A DNA stretch of 64,000 nucleotides from Vibrio breoganii (GCF_001677275.1 NZ_CP016177.1:1984001-2048000), one strand, 5' to 3'. Counted from the first letter of the stretch, positions 8,875-20,712 are shown. Translations and numbers: made by a program. The notes: generated by a model not told the origin, from the letters alone.

Positions 8875-9002
8875 CGTCATACTGGAAAATACGGAGTATT
8901 TATCCAGTATCTTAGGTAGTACTAAATTCAGCTAGGTGCTTACTAAGATCCTGCTGGGCTGGCACTCCACTGGGCTGGCATTCCAGTTTTTATCAGGATG
9001 AC
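8875..9002. repeat. Vibrio-type intergenic repeat, copy A
   Basis: A 128-bp element beginning CGTCATACTGGAAAATACGG and ending CATTCCAG...ATCAGGATGAC. The ends are roughly inverted (CGTCAT...ATGAC), as in miniature palindromic repeats. It contains an internal tandem duplication of about 17 bp around CTGGGCTGGCA that copy B lacks. It does not look coding. Confidence 0.75.
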
Positions 9003-9035
9003 ATAATTTGACTATTGTGGTTCCTATCCAACCTA

Positions 9036-9147
9036 CGTCATGCTGGAAAATACGCAGTATTTATCCAGTATCTTGGATAGTGAAAAATTCAACTCCGTGC
9101 TTACTAAGATCCTGCTGGGCTGGCATTCCAGTTTTCATCAGGATGAC
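9036..9147. repeat. Vibrio-type intergenic repeat, copy B
   Basis: A 112-bp copy of the element at 8875-9002, beginning CGTCATGCTGGAAAATACGC and ending CATCAGGATGAC. The two copies share most of their bases, including TTTATCCAGTATCTT and AAGATCCTGCTGGGCTGGCA. Confidence 0.75.
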
Positions 9148-9181
9148 GGTGATTTGACTAATATCGCCCATATCAACCCAG

Positions 9182-9223
9182 CGTCATCCCGGAAAATGAC
9201 TTTGTCATTTATCCGGGATCTTA
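9182..9223. repeat. Vibrio-type intergenic repeat, partial copy C
   Basis: Only the left end of the element is present: CGTCATCCCGGAAAATGAC, then TTTATCCGGGATCTTA. Its inner part forms its own hairpin (CCCGG...CCGGG, with AATGAC/GTCATT inside). Confidence 0.6.
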
Positions 9224-9248
9224 GTGAGCACAAGTATTCACCACCAAC

Positions 9249-9277
9249 AAAAAAGCCTCTGAACAATCAGAGGCTTT
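9249..9277 (-). terminator. Terminator of the sdh-suc operon
   Basis: AAAGCCTCTG pairs with CAGAGGCTTT around loop AACAAT. On the minus strand a T-run (complement of A at 9249-9254) follows. It lies about 30 bases behind the sucD stop. Confidence 0.85.
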
Positions 9278-9305
9278 CGCATATTTACATCAAGGAAAAG
9301 CTAGA

Positions 9306-10178
9306 TTACCAACCGGTGATCTCGCGTAGGCCTTTGCCGATGTCTGCAAGGCTTTTCACTGTTTTCACTCCAGCCGCTTCTAGCGCTTGGAATTTATCTT
9401 CAGCTGTACCCATGCCACCAGAGATGATTGCACCAGCGTGACCCATGCGTTTGCCTGGAGGCGCTGTAACACCTGCGATGTAAGAGACTACAGGCTTAGA
9501 GACGTTGTCTTTAATGAATGCCGCTGCTTCTTCTTCCGCTGTGCCGCCGATCTCACCGATCATCACGATAGCTTCAGTTTCAGGATCTTGTTCAAATAGC
9601 TTCAAGATATCGATGAAGTTTGAACCAGGAATTGGGTCACCACCAATACCAACACAGGTAGACTGGCCAAAGCCTTCGTCTGTGGTCTGCTTAACCGCTT
9701 CATACGTCAGCGTACCAGAGCGAGATACGATACCCACTTTACCCTTCTTGTGAATGTGTCCTGGCATAATACCAATCTTACACTCATCAGGAGTAATTAC
9801 GCCTGGGCAGTTAGGACCAATCATCACAACGCCAGCTTCGTCTAGACGAACCTTAACATCAAGAAGGTCAAGCGTAGGGATGCCTTCCGTGATAGTCACG
9901 ATAAGCTTGATGCCTGCATCGATAGCTTCAAGGATTGCATCTTTACAGAACGGCGCCGGTACGTAGATGACGGATGCTGTTGCACCAGTTGTTTCTACTG
10001 CGTCACGTACTGTGTTGAACACAGGTAGACCAAGGTGAGTTTGGCCGCCTTTGCCCGGTGAAACACCACCGACCATTTGCGTTCCGTATTCGATCGCTTG
10101 CTCTGAGTGGAACGTACCTTGACCACCAGTAAAGCCTTGGCAGATAACTTTAGTATCTTTATTAATTAGTACAGACAT
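9306..10178 (-). CDS. sucD: Succinyl-CoA ligase subunit alpha
   Basis: A 290-residue CoA-binding subunit of succinyl-CoA synthetase, which makes succinate and a nucleoside triphosphate from succinyl-CoA. The N-terminus ([20 protein letters not shown]) is the CoA-binding Rossmann region. The phosphorylated histidine is in the C-terminal [10 protein letters not shown] stretch. It is the last gene of the TCA operon and overlaps the sucC stop by one base. Confidence 0.98.
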   Translation of the reverse strand: MSVLINKDTKVICQGFTGGQGTFHSEQAIEYGTQMVGGVSPGKGGQTHLGLPVFNTVRDAVETTGATASVIYVPAPFCKDAILEAIDAGIKLIVTITEGIPTLDLLDVKVRLDEAGVVMIGPNCPGVITPDECKIGIMPGHIHKKGKVGIVSRSGTLTYEAVKQTTDEGFGQSTCVGIGGDPIPGSNFIDILKLFEQDPETEAIVMIGEIGGTAEEEAAAFIKDNVSKPVVSYIAGVTAPPGKRMGHAGAIISGGMGTAEDKFQALEAAGVKTVKSLADIGKGLREITGW

Positions 10179-11344
10179 TATTTGCCCTCCGCTGCAGCTA
10201 CTACTTTTTCCGCTGCTTCAGTCAGAGAGTTTGCAGCAATAATGTTTAGACCACTTTCTGCCAGTTTCTGTGAGCCTAGAGGGGCATTGTTACCCTCTAA
10301 ACGAACTACTACTGGAACCTTAACGCCCACTTCTTCAACTGCACCGATGATGCCATCAGCAATCAGGTCACAACGTACGATACCACCAAAGATGTTGACG
10401 AGAACCGCTTTAACATTGCTATCAGATAGGATGATCTTAAACGCTTCAGTTACACGCTCTTTAGTCGCGCCGCCGCCTACGTCTAGGAAGTTAGCAGGTT
10501 GCCCGCCGTGTAGGTTTACGATATCCATCGTACCCATAGCAAGGCCTGCGCCGTTTACCATACAACCGATGCTGCCATCTAGCGCAACGTAGTTCAGTTC
10601 CCACTGAGCTGCGTGTGCTTCACGCTCATCTTCTTGAGATGGATCGTGCATTTCACGAAGCTTAGGTTGACGGTACATCGCGTTTGAATCGATGTTGATC
10701 TTGCCATCTAGACAAAGCAGGTTGTTCTCTGCAGTTACAACCAATGGGTTGATCTCTAGAAGTGCTAGGTCGTATTGAGCGAACATGTTGCCAAGACCCA
10801 TGAAGATCTTCACAAACTGTTTGATTTGATCGCCAGAAAGACCCAGCTTAAACGCAAGCTCACGGCCTTGGTAAGACTGAGGACCAACCAAAGGATCGAT
10901 AGCCGCTTTATGAATCAACTCTGGAGTCTCTTCGGCTACTTTTTCAATCTCTACGCCACCTTCAGTTGAAGCCATGAACACGATACGACGTGAAGCACGG
11001 TCAACAACGGCACCAAGGTAAAGCTCGTTAGCGATGTTAGACGCTTCTTCAACCAAGATCTTCGATACTGGCTGACCATTCGCATCTGTTTGGTAAGTCA
11101 CTAGGTTTTTGCCTAGCCACTTTTGAGCAAACTCTTTAACACCATCTTTGGTATCGTGCAGTTCAACACCGCCCGCTTTACCACGGCCACCAGCATGCAC
11201 TTGGCACTTGACCACTTTCTTTGCTGTGCTAATGCGACCTGCTGCTTCGAACGCTTCTTGTGGCGTATCGCAGGCATACCCTTCTGGTACAGGTAGCCCA
11301 AATTCAGCAAACAGTTGTTTAGCTTGATATTCATGCAAATTCAT
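10178..11344 (-). CDS. sucC: Succinyl-CoA ligase subunit beta
   Basis: A 388-residue subunit with an N-terminal ATP-grasp domain ([20 protein letters not shown]) and a C-terminal CoA-ligase domain with the loop [10 protein letters not shown]. It forms succinyl-CoA synthetase with SucD, whose start overlaps its stop. About 150 bases and a hairpin separate it from sucB, so it may be expressed at a different level from sucAB. Confidence 0.98.
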   Translation of the reverse strand: MNLHEYQAKQLFAEFGLPVPEGYACDTPQEAFEAAGRISTAKKVVKCQVHAGGRGKAGGVELHDTKDGVKEFAQKWLGKNLVTYQTDANGQPVSKILVEEASNIANELYLGAVVDRASRRIVFMASTEGGVEIEKVAEETPELIHKAAIDPLVGPQSYQGRELAFKLGLSGDQIKQFVKIFMGLGNMFAQYDLALLEINPLVVTAENNLLCLDGKINIDSNAMYRQPKLREMHDPSQEDEREAHAAQWELNYVALDGSIGCMVNGAGLAMGTMDIVNLHGGQPANFLDVGGGATKERVTEAFKIILSDSNVKAVLVNIFGGIVRCDLIADGIIGAVEEVGVKVPVVVRLEGNNAPLGSQKLAESGLNIIAANSLTEAAEKVVAAAEGK

Positions 11345-11466
11345 TAGTATCTTCCATTCCTTTTTAAACGAGTGCTGAGCGCTCGCCTAAATAATTTCCT
11401 CTCGCTAAAGATTGCTCTTTAACAGGTGTAGGGTACTTCTTGAGCTATGACCCGAGGGTCTAATAA

Positions 11467-11484
11467 GGGTGCCAAGGGGCACCC
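11467..11484 (-). terminator. Hairpin between sucB and sucC, possible attenuator
   Basis: GGGTGCC pairs with GGCACCC around loop AAGG, starting 12 bases after the sucB stop. On the minus strand it is followed by TTATTAG, not a full T-run, so it is more likely a leaky terminator or an mRNA-stabilising hairpin. Confidence 0.5.
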
Positions 11485-11495
11485 CTAATTCTTAA

Positions 11496-12716
11496 TTAAA
11501 CATCCAATAGAAGACGTGCTGGATCTTCTAGTAGTTCCTTGATGGTTACCAAGAAGCCTACTGATTCACGGCCATCAATCAAACGGTGATCGTAAGACAG
11601 AGCCAGATACATCATTGGTAGGATTTCAACCTTGCCATCGACAGCCATTGGGCGATCTTGGATCTTATGCATACCCAAGATAGCGGCTTGTGGTGGGTTG
11701 ATGATAGGTGTCGACATCAGAGAGCCAAACACACCACCGTTAGTGATAGTGAAGTTACCGCCAATCAACTCATCAACAGTTAGCTTGCCGTCACGGCCTT
11801 TGATTGCCAGCTCTTTAATGCCCTTTTCAATCTCGGCAAAGCTGAGTGTGTCACAGTCTTTTAGGACTGGAGTCACTAGGCCACGCGGTGTAGATACTGC
11901 CATGCTGATATCGAAGTAGTTATGATAAACAATATCCTCGCCATCAATAGACGCATTCACTTCTGGGTAGCGTTTCAGTGCTTCTGTCACAGCTTTCACG
12001 TAGAAAGACATGAAACCTAGGCGAGTGTCATGACGCTTCTCAAATGAGTCTTTGTACTGTGCACGAAGGTCCATAATTGGCTTCATGTTCACTTCGTTAA
12101 ACGTCGTCAGCATTGCTGTGCTGTTCTTCGCTTCTAGCAAACGGTTTGCCACTGTCTTACGCAAACGAGTCATAGGCACACGTTTTTGTGTGCGAGCTGC
12201 TGCAGGTAGCTCAGGCTCAGCAGTTGGTGTCGCTGCAGGTGCCGCTTTTGCTGCTTTAGCCGCGTTCGCTAGGTGTGCATCGACATCTTCACGAGTAATA
12301 CGACCGCCAACACCTGTGCCTTTCACATCGGATGGGCTAAGGTTGTGTTCAGCTAGAAGACGACGTACAGCAGGGCTCAATGCCTCATTGCTCTCTTCTG
12401 TCAAAGACGCCTTATGACGCTTATCTGGAGAGGCTTCTGTATCTTCAGTGCTGTCTTTCGTTGGCTCGCCAGCAACAGCGCCAAGTTTGATCTTTGCAAG
12501 AAGTTGCTTTGAAAGAACTGTTGCACCTTCTTCTTCGAAAATTTCTTCAAGAACACCCGCTTCTGGAGCGGGTACTTCAAGGACAACTTTATCAGTCTCG
12601 ATATCAACCAATACGTCATCACGCTCTACTCTTTCACCTGGCTTTTTGTGCCAAGTTGCAACGGTAGCATCTGCAACTGATTCAGGTAAATCAGGAACCA
12701 GAATTTCAATTGTCAT
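11496..12716 (-). CDS. sucB: Dihydrolipoyl succinyltransferase, E2 of 2-oxoglutarate dehydrogenase
   Basis: A 406-residue E2 subunit. It has one lipoyl domain (residues 1-80, lipoylated Lys43 in DIETDKVV), a linker, a peripheral-subunit-binding domain around [18 protein letters not shown], an Ala/Pro linker, and a catalytic domain ending with [11 protein letters not shown]. It transfers the succinyl group to CoA. It starts 13 bases after sucA. Confidence 0.98.
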   Translation of the reverse strand: MTIEILVPDLPESVADATVATWHKKPGERVERDDVLVDIETDKVVLEVPAPEAGVLEEIFEEEGATVLSKQLLAKIKLGAVAGEPTKDSTEDTEASPDKRHKASLTEESNEALSPAVRRLLAEHNLSPSDVKGTGVGGRITREDVDAHLANAAKAAKAAPAATPTAEPELPAAARTQKRVPMTRLRKTVANRLLEAKNSTAMLTTFNEVNMKPIMDLRAQYKDSFEKRHDTRLGFMSFYVKAVTEALKRYPEVNASIDGEDIVYHNYFDISMAVSTPRGLVTPVLKDCDTLSFAEIEKGIKELAIKGRDGKLTVDELIGGNFTITNGGVFGSLMSTPIINPPQAAILGMHKIQDRPMAVDGKVEILPMMYLALSYDHRLIDGRESVGFLVTIKELLEDPARLLLDV

Positions 12717-12729
12717 TTGTTGGGCTTCC

Positions 12730-15555
12730 TTATTCTTCTAGTTCTTTATCAATTGTAAGAGCGTCATTGATTAACGCTTTCTGTTGTTTCAAGTGAACTG
12801 ACATATAACCAACCGCTGGTGATGCAGAGGCAGGACGACCTGCATAGCTAAGGGTTGTGTTAAATGGCGTTGCTGCTCGGAAGTTGTGCTGGCTCGAATA
12901 CCAAGCACCTTGGTTTTGTGGCTCTTCTTGACACCAAACGAAGTCTTTCGCTTCAGGGTAAACCGAGATCACTTCACGAAGGTCTGCTAGCGGGAATGGG
13001 TATAGCTGTTCAATACGAACAATCGCTACATCATCAAGCTCACGCTTACGTCTCTCTTCTAGTAAGTCGAAGTAAACCTTACCCGAACAGAATACAACGC
13101 GGCGTACCTTAGCATTATCTAGCTCATCAACCTCAGGGATCACCGATTGGAAGGTACCTTCCGCTAGGTCTTCTAGAGACGACACACACTGTGGGTGGCG
13201 CAGTAGCGACTTAGGTGACATCACAATAAGAGGACGACGCATTGGGCGCACTACCTGACGACGCAACATGTGATACACCTGCGCAGGGGTCGATGGCACA
13301 ACAACCTGCATGTTCTGTTCAGCACACAACTGTAGGTAGCGTTCTAGGCGAGCCGATGAGTGCTCTGGGCCTTGCCCTTCATACCCATGAGGTAGCAATA
13401 ATGTAATACCACATAGACGATTCCACTTTTGCTCACCAGAAGAGATGAACTGGTCAATCACTACCTGAGCGCCGTTGGCGAAATCACCAAACTGAGCTTC
13501 CCAAATAGTCAGGCCACCCGGCTCTGCGGTGGTGTAGCCATACTCGAATGCCAATACTGCTTCTTCGGACAATACTGAATCGAACACTTGGAACGGGCCT
13601 TGCTTATCATGGATATTCGCAAGTGGAACGAAGGTGCTGGCATCTTCTTGGTTGTGCAATACCGCATGACGGTGGAAGAAGGTTCCACGGCCTGAGTCTT
13701 GACCTGAGATACGGATGCGTTTTCCGTCATCCACTAAGGTGGCATAAGCTAATGTTTCTGCCATACCCCAGTCGATGGCTTTCTCGCCTTCGACCATGGA
13801 CTTGCGGTCGTTATAAAGCTTGTTTACGCGACTTTGCAGTTTGTGGCTATCTGGGTAATCACAGAGCTTGTTGCCCAGTTCTTTAAGGCGAGTCAGCTCA
13901 TACTTGCTGTCCCACTCCATATCCCATTCATGGCCTAGATAAGGAGACCAATCCACTGAATGCAATGCCATTGGACGCCACTCTTTTACCACCACTTCAC
14001 CGTGGTCGAGGGCATCTCGGTATTCATTCACCAGTTGCGTCGCAGTATCGATACCAATCTCTTCGCGCTCCATCATCACATCAGCGTACAGCTTACGTGG
14101 CGTTGGGTGCTTTTTGATTTTTTGGTACATCAACGGCTGTGTTGCATTCGGCTCATCGGCTTCGTTGTGACCATGGCGACGGTAACAAACAAGGTCGATA
14201 ACAACATCACGCTTAAACGTGTTGCGGTAATCAAGGGCAATGCGCGTTACAAACGCTACTGCTTCTGGATCATCAGCATTCACGTGGAAGATCGGTGCCT
14301 GTACCATCTTAGCGATATCAGTACAGTACATGGTTGAGCGCGTATCACGAGGGTTAGAAGTTGTGAAACCAATTTGGTTGTTCACAACGATACGAACCGT
14401 GCCGCCCACTTGGAAACCACGCGCTTGAGACATATTAAACGTCTCTTGCACCACACCTTGACCTGCGATTGCAGAGTCACCGTGGATAGTAATTGGTAAT
14501 ACCTTTGAACCATTCTTGTCACCAAGACGGTCCTGACGAGCACGTACTGAACCAATAACTACTGGGTTAACGATCTCTAGGTGAGAGGGGTTAAATGCCA
14601 ATGCTAAGTGAACATTACCGCCTGGAGTGGCAAAGTCAGCTGAGAAGCCTTGGTGATACTTAACATCGCCGGTACCCCACGTTTCATCGTGCTTACCCGC
14701 AAACTCATCAAACAGGTCCTGAGGTTTTTTACCCAGAACGTTGACTAGCATGTTCAAGCGACCACGGTGAGCCATGCCCACAACGACTTCACGCATACCA
14801 CTGCGACCGGCATGACGAATCAGCTCTTTAGTCATAGGGATAAGTGCGTCACCGCCTTCTAGAGAGAAGCGTTTTGCGCCTGGGAATTTAGCGCCAAGAT
14901 AGCGCTCTAAGCCTTCGGCTGCGGTAAGTTCGTCAAGATAGGTGATCTTCTCATCAAGAGTAAATTCTGGTTGAGATTGAACCGATTCAAGGCGTTGCTG
15001 AACCCAACGTTTCTGTTCTGTGTTGGTCATGTGCATGTATTCTGCACCGACGGAGCCACAGTAAGTTTTGTTGAGCGCTTTATAGAGGTCTTTTAACTGC
15101 ATGGTTTCTTGCGCTACCGCAAAAGAACCGACGTTAAAACTTTCGTTGAGGTCGTCTTCGGTAAGACTGTGGAACGCAGGGTCTAGTTCAGGCTGAACTG
15201 GGCGTTCCCACAAGCCTAGTGGATCCAGATTGGCCGCTTGGTGGCCTCTAAATCGATAGGCGTTAATAAGTTGAAGTACCCTTACTTGTTTTGCATCGAC
15301 ATCAGGATCACTTACTTGGACATTATAATGCTTAGTCTCTTGTGCAAGTCTGCGAAAGTAGTCACGAACACGCGTATGAGATTGCTCCCCTTGCTCTGAT
15401 GCCTGCACTGGCAGTTCATCAAAAACGCGTTTCCATTCCTCACTCACCAGATCTGGGTCACTTAGATAAAGTTCGTAGAGTTCTTCTACGTACGTTGCAT
15501 TGGCGCCTGCCAAGTGTGAAGACTCGAGCCATGCCTTCATCACACCGTTATGCAT
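12730..15555 (-). CDS. sucA: 2-oxoglutarate dehydrogenase E1 component
   Basis: A 941-residue thiamine-diphosphate enzyme that decarboxylates 2-oxoglutarate. The N-terminus ([19 protein letters not shown]) matches the short E2-binding leader of proteobacterial SucA, supporting the ATG at 15555. Blocks such as [17 protein letters not shown] and [12 protein letters not shown] (thiamine and metal site) are intact. The gene lies between sdhB and sucB in the TCA operon. Confidence 0.98.
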   Translation of the reverse strand: MHNGVMKAWLESSHLAGANATYVEELYELYLSDPDLVSEEWKRVFDELPVQASEQGEQSHTRVRDYFRRLAQETKHYNVQVSDPDVDAKQVRVLQLINAYRFRGHQAANLDPLGLWERPVQPELDPAFHSLTEDDLNESFNVGSFAVAQETMQLKDLYKALNKTYCGSVGAEYMHMTNTEQKRWVQQRLESVQSQPEFTLDEKITYLDELTAAEGLERYLGAKFPGAKRFSLEGGDALIPMTKELIRHAGRSGMREVVVGMAHRGRLNMLVNVLGKKPQDLFDEFAGKHDETWGTGDVKYHQGFSADFATPGGNVHLALAFNPSHLEIVNPVVIGSVRARQDRLGDKNGSKVLPITIHGDSAIAGQGVVQETFNMSQARGFQVGGTVRIVVNNQIGFTTSNPRDTRSTMYCTDIAKMVQAPIFHVNADDPEAVAFVTRIALDYRNTFKRDVVIDLVCYRRHGHNEADEPNATQPLMYQKIKKHPTPRKLYADVMMEREEIGIDTATQLVNEYRDALDHGEVVVKEWRPMALHSVDWSPYLGHEWDMEWDSKYELTRLKELGNKLCDYPDSHKLQSRVNKLYNDRKSMVEGEKAIDWGMAETLAYATLVDDGKRIRISGQDSGRGTFFHRHAVLHNQEDASTFVPLANIHDKQGPFQVFDSVLSEEAVLAFEYGYTTAEPGGLTIWEAQFGDFANGAQVVIDQFISSGEQKWNRLCGITLLLPHGYEGQGPEHSSARLERYLQLCAEQNMQVVVPSTPAQVYHMLRRQVVRPMRRPLIVMSPKSLLRHPQCVSSLEDLAEGTFQSVIPEVDELDNAKVRRVVFCSGKVYFDLLEERRKRELDDVAIVRIEQLYPFPLADLREVISVYPEAKDFVWCQEEPQNQGAWYSSQHNFRAATPFNTTLSYAGRPASASPAVGYMSVHLKQQKALINDALTIDKELEE

Positions 15556-15679
15556 ATATTCCCTTAACCTGTAGATTAATACTTATTGTTTCGGTCTTTG
15601 CCGAACTTCTGCCCAAACCTAAATGTTTGGCTATGACGGGCTAAACAGTAAACTCTGAAAAGCCCGTAATTTCAATAAT

Positions 15680-16390
15680 CTATACCGAACGATTGACCAA
15701 CATTGTCTTAATATGCCCAATCGCTTTGGTAGGGTTCAACCCCTTAGGACATACACTGACACAGTTCATGATGCCATGACAACGGAAAACACTAAATGCG
15801 TCGTCTAGATCGCTCAGTCGTTCATCAGTTGCCGTATCTCGGCTATCTATTAACCAGCGATAAGCCGCTAAAAGACCCGCAGGACCAATGAACTTATCCG
15901 GGTTCCACCAGAATGATGGGCATGATGTGGTACAACATGCACACATGATGCACTCATACAAACCGTCAAGGTGTGCACGCTCTTCTGGAGACTGTTTATG
16001 TTCACGCGATGGTGGCAATTCGCCGTCTGAAATCAAGAACGGTTTCACCTTGGCGTAATTGTCATAGAACTGAGTCATATCAACAATCAAGTCACGCACA
16101 ACAGGCAAGCCTGGTAGCGGACGAATCGTCAAGGTATCGCCTTTTAAGGCAGACAGTGGCGTGATACACGCCAAACCGTTCTTACCATTCATGTTGAGGC
16201 CATCACTGCCACACACACCCTCACGACATGAACGACGGAAAGAAAGCGATGGGTCTTGTTCTTTCAACAAGATCAACGCATCCAACACCATCATGTCCGA
16301 CCCTTCTTCCACGTCTAGCGTGTACTGTTTCATGTAGGGCTTGCTGTCTACGTCTGGGTTATAGCGATAGACAGAAAAATTCAGGTTCAT
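15680..16390 (-). CDS. sdhB: Succinate dehydrogenase iron-sulfur subunit
   Basis: A 236-residue electron-transfer subunit of complex II. The [2Fe-2S] ligands lie in CREGVCGSDG and the following Cys. The [4Fe-4S] and [3Fe-4S] ligands lie in CIMCACCTTSCP, CHGIMNC and CVSVCPKG. It passes electrons from SdhA to ubiquinone at SdhCD. It starts 11 bases after sdhA; about 125 bases separate its end from sucA. Confidence 0.98.
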   Translation of the reverse strand: MNLNFSVYRYNPDVDSKPYMKQYTLDVEEGSDMMVLDALILLKEQDPSLSFRRSCREGVCGSDGLNMNGKNGLACITPLSALKGDTLTIRPLPGLPVVRDLIVDMTQFYDNYAKVKPFLISDGELPPSREHKQSPEERAHLDGLYECIMCACCTTSCPSFWWNPDKFIGPAGLLAAYRWLIDSRDTATDERLSDLDDAFSVFRCHGIMNCVSVCPKGLNPTKAIGHIKTMLVNRSV

Positions 16391-16401
16391 ATCTCGCTCC
16401 C

Positions 16402-18168
16402 TTAATAGGTTCTAGCTTTCGGTGGAAACGCTTCGCGATGCACAGGTTCCATGTTCACGTCACGCTTAGACATGCTCTCCGTTTCCGGGTTATAGATTGA
16501 GTGACATAGCCACTGCGAATCATCACGGTCTGGGTAGTCAAAGCGAGCGTGTGCGCCACGGCTCTCTGTACGGTAGTTCGCAGCAACAGCCGTTGCTACA
16601 GCGGTTTCCATCAAGTTGTCTAGCTCTAGACACTCAATACGTTGTGTATTGAATTCTGTTGATTTGTCGCTAAGGTGCGCATCTTGCAGACGCTCACGGA
16701 TAACACGCAGCTCGTCAAGACCCGTTGCCATCGCTTCACCTTCACGGAATACCGAGAAGCTGTTTTGCATGCAGCTTTGCATGTCTTTACGAATCTGAGC
16801 AGGGTCTTCGCCGCTAGTGCTGTTTTCCCAGCGCATAGTACGAGCCAGAGAAGCTTCAATATCCGACTCTGAAACTGGACGTGCTTCTGATTGAACTGCC
16901 AGCGTATCGCCAAGGTGCAGACCAGTAGCTCGGCCAAATACCACCAAATCAAGTAGCGAGTTGCCACCTAGGCGGTTAGCGCCGTGTACTGATACTGATG
17001 CAATTTCACCACAAGCAAACAAGCCTTGTACTTCAACATCAGAACCGTTCGCATCTAGCTTGATTGCTTGACCAGACACCTGCGTTGGTACGCCACCCAT
17101 CATGTAGTGACAGGTTGGGATAACCGGAATCGGTTCTTTCACTGGATCAACGTGAGCAAAGGTGCGTGATAGCTCACAGATACCTGGCAGACGTGACTCG
17201 AGTACGTCTTTACCTAAGTGATCCATCTTCAGCTTAATGTGTGGACCCCAAGGACCATCACAGCCACGACCTTCACGGATCTCGATCATCATAGAACGAG
17301 CTACAACGTCACGACCGGCTAAGTCTTTCGCATTCGGAGCATAACGTTCCATGAAGCGCTCGCCGTCTTTGTTGAGAAGGTAACCACCCTCTCCACGACA
17401 ACCTTCGGTCACTAGTACACCTGCACCAGCGATACCGGTTGGGTGGAATTGCCACATCTCCATGTCTTGCATAGGGACGCCAGCACGAAGTGCCATACCA
17501 ACACCATCACCGGTATTGATGTGAGCGTTAGTGGTGGAAGAATAGATACGACCTGCGCCGCCGGTCGCTAAGATTGTGGCCTTCGACTTGAAGTAACACA
17601 TCTCGCCAGTTTCCATGCAGATAGCCGTACAACCCATGACTACGCCGTCTTGGTTTTTCACCAAATCAAGGGCGTACCACTCACTGAAAATCGTGGTTTT
17701 GTATTTGATGTTCTGTTGGTACAGGGTGTGCAATAGTGCATGACCTGTACGGTCAGCTGCCGCCGCAGTACGTGCAGCTTGCTCGCCACCGAACTGTTTT
17801 GACTGACCGCCAAACGGACGCTGATAAATAGAGCCGTCTTCGAAGCGAGAAAATGGTAGGCCCATTTTTTCTAGCTCGATGACAGATTCTGGACCGTTCT
17901 TACACATGTATTCAATAGCGTCTTGGTCACCAATGTAATCCGACCCTTTAACGGTGTCGTACATGTGCCATTGCCAATTGTCTTCATGTGAGTTGCCCAG
18001 AGCAACGGTGATACCACCCTGCGCAGATACTGTGTGAGAACGAGTAGGAAATACTTTTGATAACAATGCGCAAGTCAAACCTTGCTCAGAGATTTGTAGT
18101 GCTGCACGCATGCCTGCACCACCAGCACCAATGACTACTGCATCAAATTCGCGAACTGGAATCGTCAT
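16402..18168 (-). CDS. sdhA: Succinate dehydrogenase flavoprotein subunit
   Basis: A 588-residue flavoprotein that oxidises succinate to fumarate. The FAD-binding motif [14 protein letters not shown] is at the N-terminus and the covalent-FAD His is in SHTVSAQGG. The active-site stretch HPTGI and the C-terminal Arg-rich region ([16 protein letters not shown]) are present. The ATG directly abuts the sdhD stop (TAAATG). Confidence 0.98.
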   Translation of the reverse strand: MTIPVREFDAVVIGAGGAGMRAALQISEQGLTCALLSKVFPTRSHTVSAQGGITVALGNSHEDNWQWHMYDTVKGSDYIGDQDAIEYMCKNGPESVIELEKMGLPFSRFEDGSIYQRPFGGQSKQFGGEQAARTAAAADRTGHALLHTLYQQNIKYKTTIFSEWYALDLVKNQDGVVMGCTAICMETGEMCYFKSKATILATGGAGRIYSSTTNAHINTGDGVGMALRAGVPMQDMEMWQFHPTGIAGAGVLVTEGCRGEGGYLLNKDGERFMERYAPNAKDLAGRDVVARSMMIEIREGRGCDGPWGPHIKLKMDHLGKDVLESRLPGICELSRTFAHVDPVKEPIPVIPTCHYMMGGVPTQVSGQAIKLDANGSDVEVQGLFACGEIASVSVHGANRLGGNSLLDLVVFGRATGLHLGDTLAVQSEARPVSESDIEASLARTMRWENSTSGEDPAQIRKDMQSCMQNSFSVFREGEAMATGLDELRVIRERLQDAHLSDKSTEFNTQRIECLELDNLMETAVATAVAANYRTESRGAHARFDYPDRDDSQWLCHSIYNPETESMSKRDVNMEPVHREAFPPKARTY

Positions 18169-18516
18169 TTATGCCCCCCAAAGAATAAATAGGCCAGAGA
18201 AGAAATAACCTAGTAGCACTGCAATGAGAACCAGTTGCAGACTACCGCGCAATAGCGCCGGTTTAATGTAGTCGGTCAGTACCTGCCATAAACCAATCCA
18301 TGCATGAATCAGAATGCAGAACAACGCGATCATAGTGAAGATCTTGGTGAACAGTCCACCAAAGAAGTTGCTCCACTCCATATACCCTATGTCACCTGAG
18401 ATCAGGAAAAATCCACATAAGTAGATGGTGTAGAGGGTCAGGATGATTGCGGTTGCACGAACCAGCAGGAAATCATGGACGCCATTGCGTCCAAATGAAG
18501 ATACGTTATTTACCAT
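18169..18516 (-). CDS. sdhD: Succinate dehydrogenase membrane anchor
   Basis: A 115-residue anchor with three membrane segments. The block [16 protein letters not shown] carries the haem-ligand His and quinone-site residues. It overlaps the end of sdhC by 7 bases and abuts sdhA. Confidence 0.96.
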   Translation of the reverse strand: MVNNVSSFGRNGVHDFLLVRATAIILTLYTIYLCGFFLISGDIGYMEWSNFFGGLFTKIFTMIALFCILIHAWIGLWQVLTDYIKPALLRGSLQLVLIAVLLGYFFSGLFILWGA

Positions 18517-18890
18517 ACGATTATCCCCGCAACGAGTGCTAGAACGCCGGTAATGATGAAGGAGATCTGTGCACTTTTAGCACCGCTCTCTAGTTCTTCA
18601 AAATACCCTAGGTCTTGGCAAAGGTGTCTGATACCGCCCACGATATGGTAGAAAAGCGCAGTTAGTATTCCCCACAAAATGAATTTAACGAAGAAGCCAT
18701 CAACGTAACTGGCAGCCTCCATAAACCCTTTAGGTGATGACAGAGAAATGGAAAGTAACCAAAGTAAGATTCCGACAGCGACAAAGGTGATAACACCAGA
18801 TACCCTGTGCAGGATCGAAGCAATGGCAGTGATCGGGAAATGAATCGTCTGGAGGTCCAGATTGACAGGTCTTGTTTTTTTCTTGTCCAC
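18510..18890 (-). CDS. sdhC: Succinate dehydrogenase cytochrome b556 subunit
   Basis: A 126-residue cytochrome b556 subunit with three membrane segments. [16 protein letters not shown] and HRVSGVITF near the N-terminus and YHIVGGIRH (haem-ligand region) are typical. The in-frame start is GTG at 18890, but the only strong ribosome site (AAAGGAG) lies 15 bases upstream of it. That site is ideally placed for GTG at 18901, which is in another frame. Between the two frames is a run of seven A. One more A would join GTG 18901 to this frame. The start is therefore uncertain. Confidence 0.9.
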   Translation of the reverse strand: MDKKKTRPVNLDLQTIHFPITAIASILHRVSGVITFVAVGILLWLLSISLSSPKGFMEAASYVDGFFVKFILWGILTALFYHIVGGIRHLCQDLGYFEELESGAKSAQISFIITGVLALVAGIIVW

Positions 18891-19014
18891 GGCGTGCTCA
18901 CTCAGCTCCTTTGAGCAGTTTTACAAATTGTAAACATTTGGGCTTCTTTAGCAGAAATTTAACAAAAACTTACATAACTATGGGTCGCCCCTGAATGTTT
19001 TGTCACTTTGTTAG

Positions 19015-19044
19015 TCTATAAAATAGAAAACTCTCCCTTAGCAA
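19015..19044 (-). promoter_or_regulatory. Candidate sigma-70 promoter for sdhC
   Basis: On the minus strand TTGCTA and TATAGA are separated by 18 bases, about 120 bases before the sdhC start. The match is moderate. The rest of the 18.9-19.3 kb divergent region is AT-rich, and I could not assign ArcA or CRP sites with confidence. Confidence 0.35.
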
Positions 19045-19213
19045 AGCCGATATCATAGGGAGATGAAACAAAGATATAGCTTAGATTTCAGCGCCACTAT
19101 ACGACCGTTAACAAACCAATACAATTGCATTAACAAATAATGTTACATAGACCCAATTTTTATTAATTCTACGTATAGAAACCTAAACAAGTGCACACAA
19201 AAAGGTATATAAA

Positions 19214-19242
19214 TTGACTTCTCGCCCGAAGATCAGTACAAA
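19214..19242 (+). promoter_or_regulatory. Candidate sigma-70 promoter for gltA
   Basis: TTGACT and TACAAA are separated by 17 bases and end about 50 bases before the gltA start codon. The -35 is strong and the -10 moderate. Confidence 0.5.
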
Positions 19243-19294
19243 TTTGGTGCACCATTGAATCAAGATGGAAAATAAAATAACAAAGGAGAATGTT

Positions 19295-20584
19295 ATGGCA
19301 GATAAGCAAGCGACTCTGACTATTGAGGGTCAAGCGCCTATCGAATTGCCGATTATGAAGGGAACCGATGGCCCAGACGTGATCGATGTTCGTACATTGG
19401 GAAGCAAGGGTTACTTTACCTTTGACCCTGGTTTTCTTGCCACTGCATCTTGTGAATCTCAAATCACTTACATTGATGGTAACGCGGGCATTCTATTGCA
19501 CCGTGGTTTTCCAATCGATGAATTAGCAAACAACGCGGATTATTTGGAAGTTTGCTACATTTTGCTGTACGGAGAAGCCCCAACTCGTGAAAAATACGAG
19601 GATTTCAAGAAGATTGTAACGCGCCATACTATGGTGCATGAGCAAATCGCAAGCTTCTTTCACGGCTTCCGTCGCGACGCCCACCCAATGGCGGTAATGT
19701 GTGGGGTAGTAGGTGCACTAGCGGCCTTCTACCACGATTCACTAGACATTAATAATGATAAACACCGCGAGATTGCGGCATTCCGACTGTTGTCGAAAAT
19801 GCCAACACTAGCGGCAATGTGCTACAAGTACAGCATAGGTCAACCATTTATTTACCCAAGAAACGACCTAAGCTATGCAGAAAATTTCCTTCATATGATG
19901 TTCGCAAATCCTTGTGAAGAATATGAAGTAAACCCTGTTGTTGCTCGTGCTATGGATAAGATCTTTACCTTGCACGCTGACCACGAACAGAATGCTTCTA
20001 CGTCGACCGTTCGACTGGCTGGTTCTTCTGGTGCTAACCCATTTGCGTGTATCGCAGCGGGTATTGCATCTCTATGGGGACCTGCTCACGGCGGTGCAAA
20101 CGAAGCTTGCCTACACATGCTTGAAGAAATCGGCAGCGTAGACAAGATTGAAGAATATGTAGCACGCGCGAAAGACAAAGATGACCCATTCCGTTTAATG
20201 GGCTTCGGTCACCGCGTTTACAAAAACTACGATCCACGCGCAACAGTAATGCGTGAAGCGTGCCACGATGTATTGAAAGAGCTGAACATTAAAGATCCTC
20301 TGCTAGATGTAGCAATGGAACTTGAGCGTATTGCTCTATCAGACGAGTACTTTGTAGAGAAGAAACTGTACCCTAACGTAGATTTCTACTCAGGTATCAT
20401 TCTTAAAGCGATTGGTATCCCAGTATCTATGTTTACGGTTATCTTCGCTATCTCTCGTACCGTTGGTTGGATTGCACACTGGAGCGAAATGCACAGTGAT
20501 CCGCACAACCGCATTGGCCGCCCACGTCAGCTATACACTGGTGAAACGCAGCGCGAGTTTAAGCCTCTTCACGAACGTGAATAG
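19295..20584 (+). CDS. gltA: Citrate synthase
   Basis: A 429-residue type II citrate synthase that condenses oxaloacetate and acetyl-CoA. ATG at 19295 is preceded by AAAGGAG (19282-19288) and gives [13 protein letters not shown], as in other GltA; a longer in-frame start at 19265 is less likely. Catalytic blocks include [24 protein letters not shown] and [13 protein letters not shown]. It is divergent from the sdh-suc operon, so the early TCA genes share one promoter region. Confidence 0.97.
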   Translation: MADKQATLTIEGQAPIELPIMKGTDGPDVIDVRTLGSKGYFTFDPGFLATASCESQITYIDGNAGILLHRGFPIDELANNADYLEVCYILLYGEAPTREKYEDFKKIVTRHTMVHEQIASFFHGFRRDAHPMAVMCGVVGALAAFYHDSLDINNDKHREIAAFRLLSKMPTLAAMCYKYSIGQPFIYPRNDLSYAENFLHMMFANPCEEYEVNPVVARAMDKIFTLHADHEQNASTSTVRLAGSSGANPFACIAAGIASLWGPAHGGANEACLHMLEEIGSVDKIEEYVARAKDKDDPFRLMGFGHRVYKNYDPRATVMREACHDVLKELNIKDPLLDVAMELERIALSDEYFVEKKLYPNVDFYSGIILKAIGIPVSMFTVIFAISRTVGWIAHWSEMHSDPHNRIGRPRQLYTGETQREFKPLHERE

Positions 20585-20606
20585 TCCAGCTTAAAACACA
20601 ACGACC

Positions 20607-20634
20607 AAAAGCCGTATTTCGATACGGCTTTTTT
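20607..20634 (+). terminator. Terminator of gltA
   Basis: AAAAGCCGTAT and ATACGGCTTTT form a stem around TTCG, followed by T-rich sequence, 23 bases after the gltA stop. Confidence 0.9.
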
Positions 20635-20712
20635 CGTTTTTGGGCTACACATAAGCTCTCATTTAACTCACAACAATCGACCGTTTACTGCCCTACTCTC
20701 AGCGCCAGAAAC

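Noticed and set aside
9040..9441. 133-residue ORF on the plus strand
   Set aside because: Its first part is made of the intergenic repeat copies and the rest is antisense to sucD. No ribosome site and no recognisable domain.
18662..18901. 79-residue ORF from GTG 18901 as a separate gene
   Set aside because: It is out of frame with sdhC through the membrane segments and has no independent similarity. It is only relevant to the sdhC start question.
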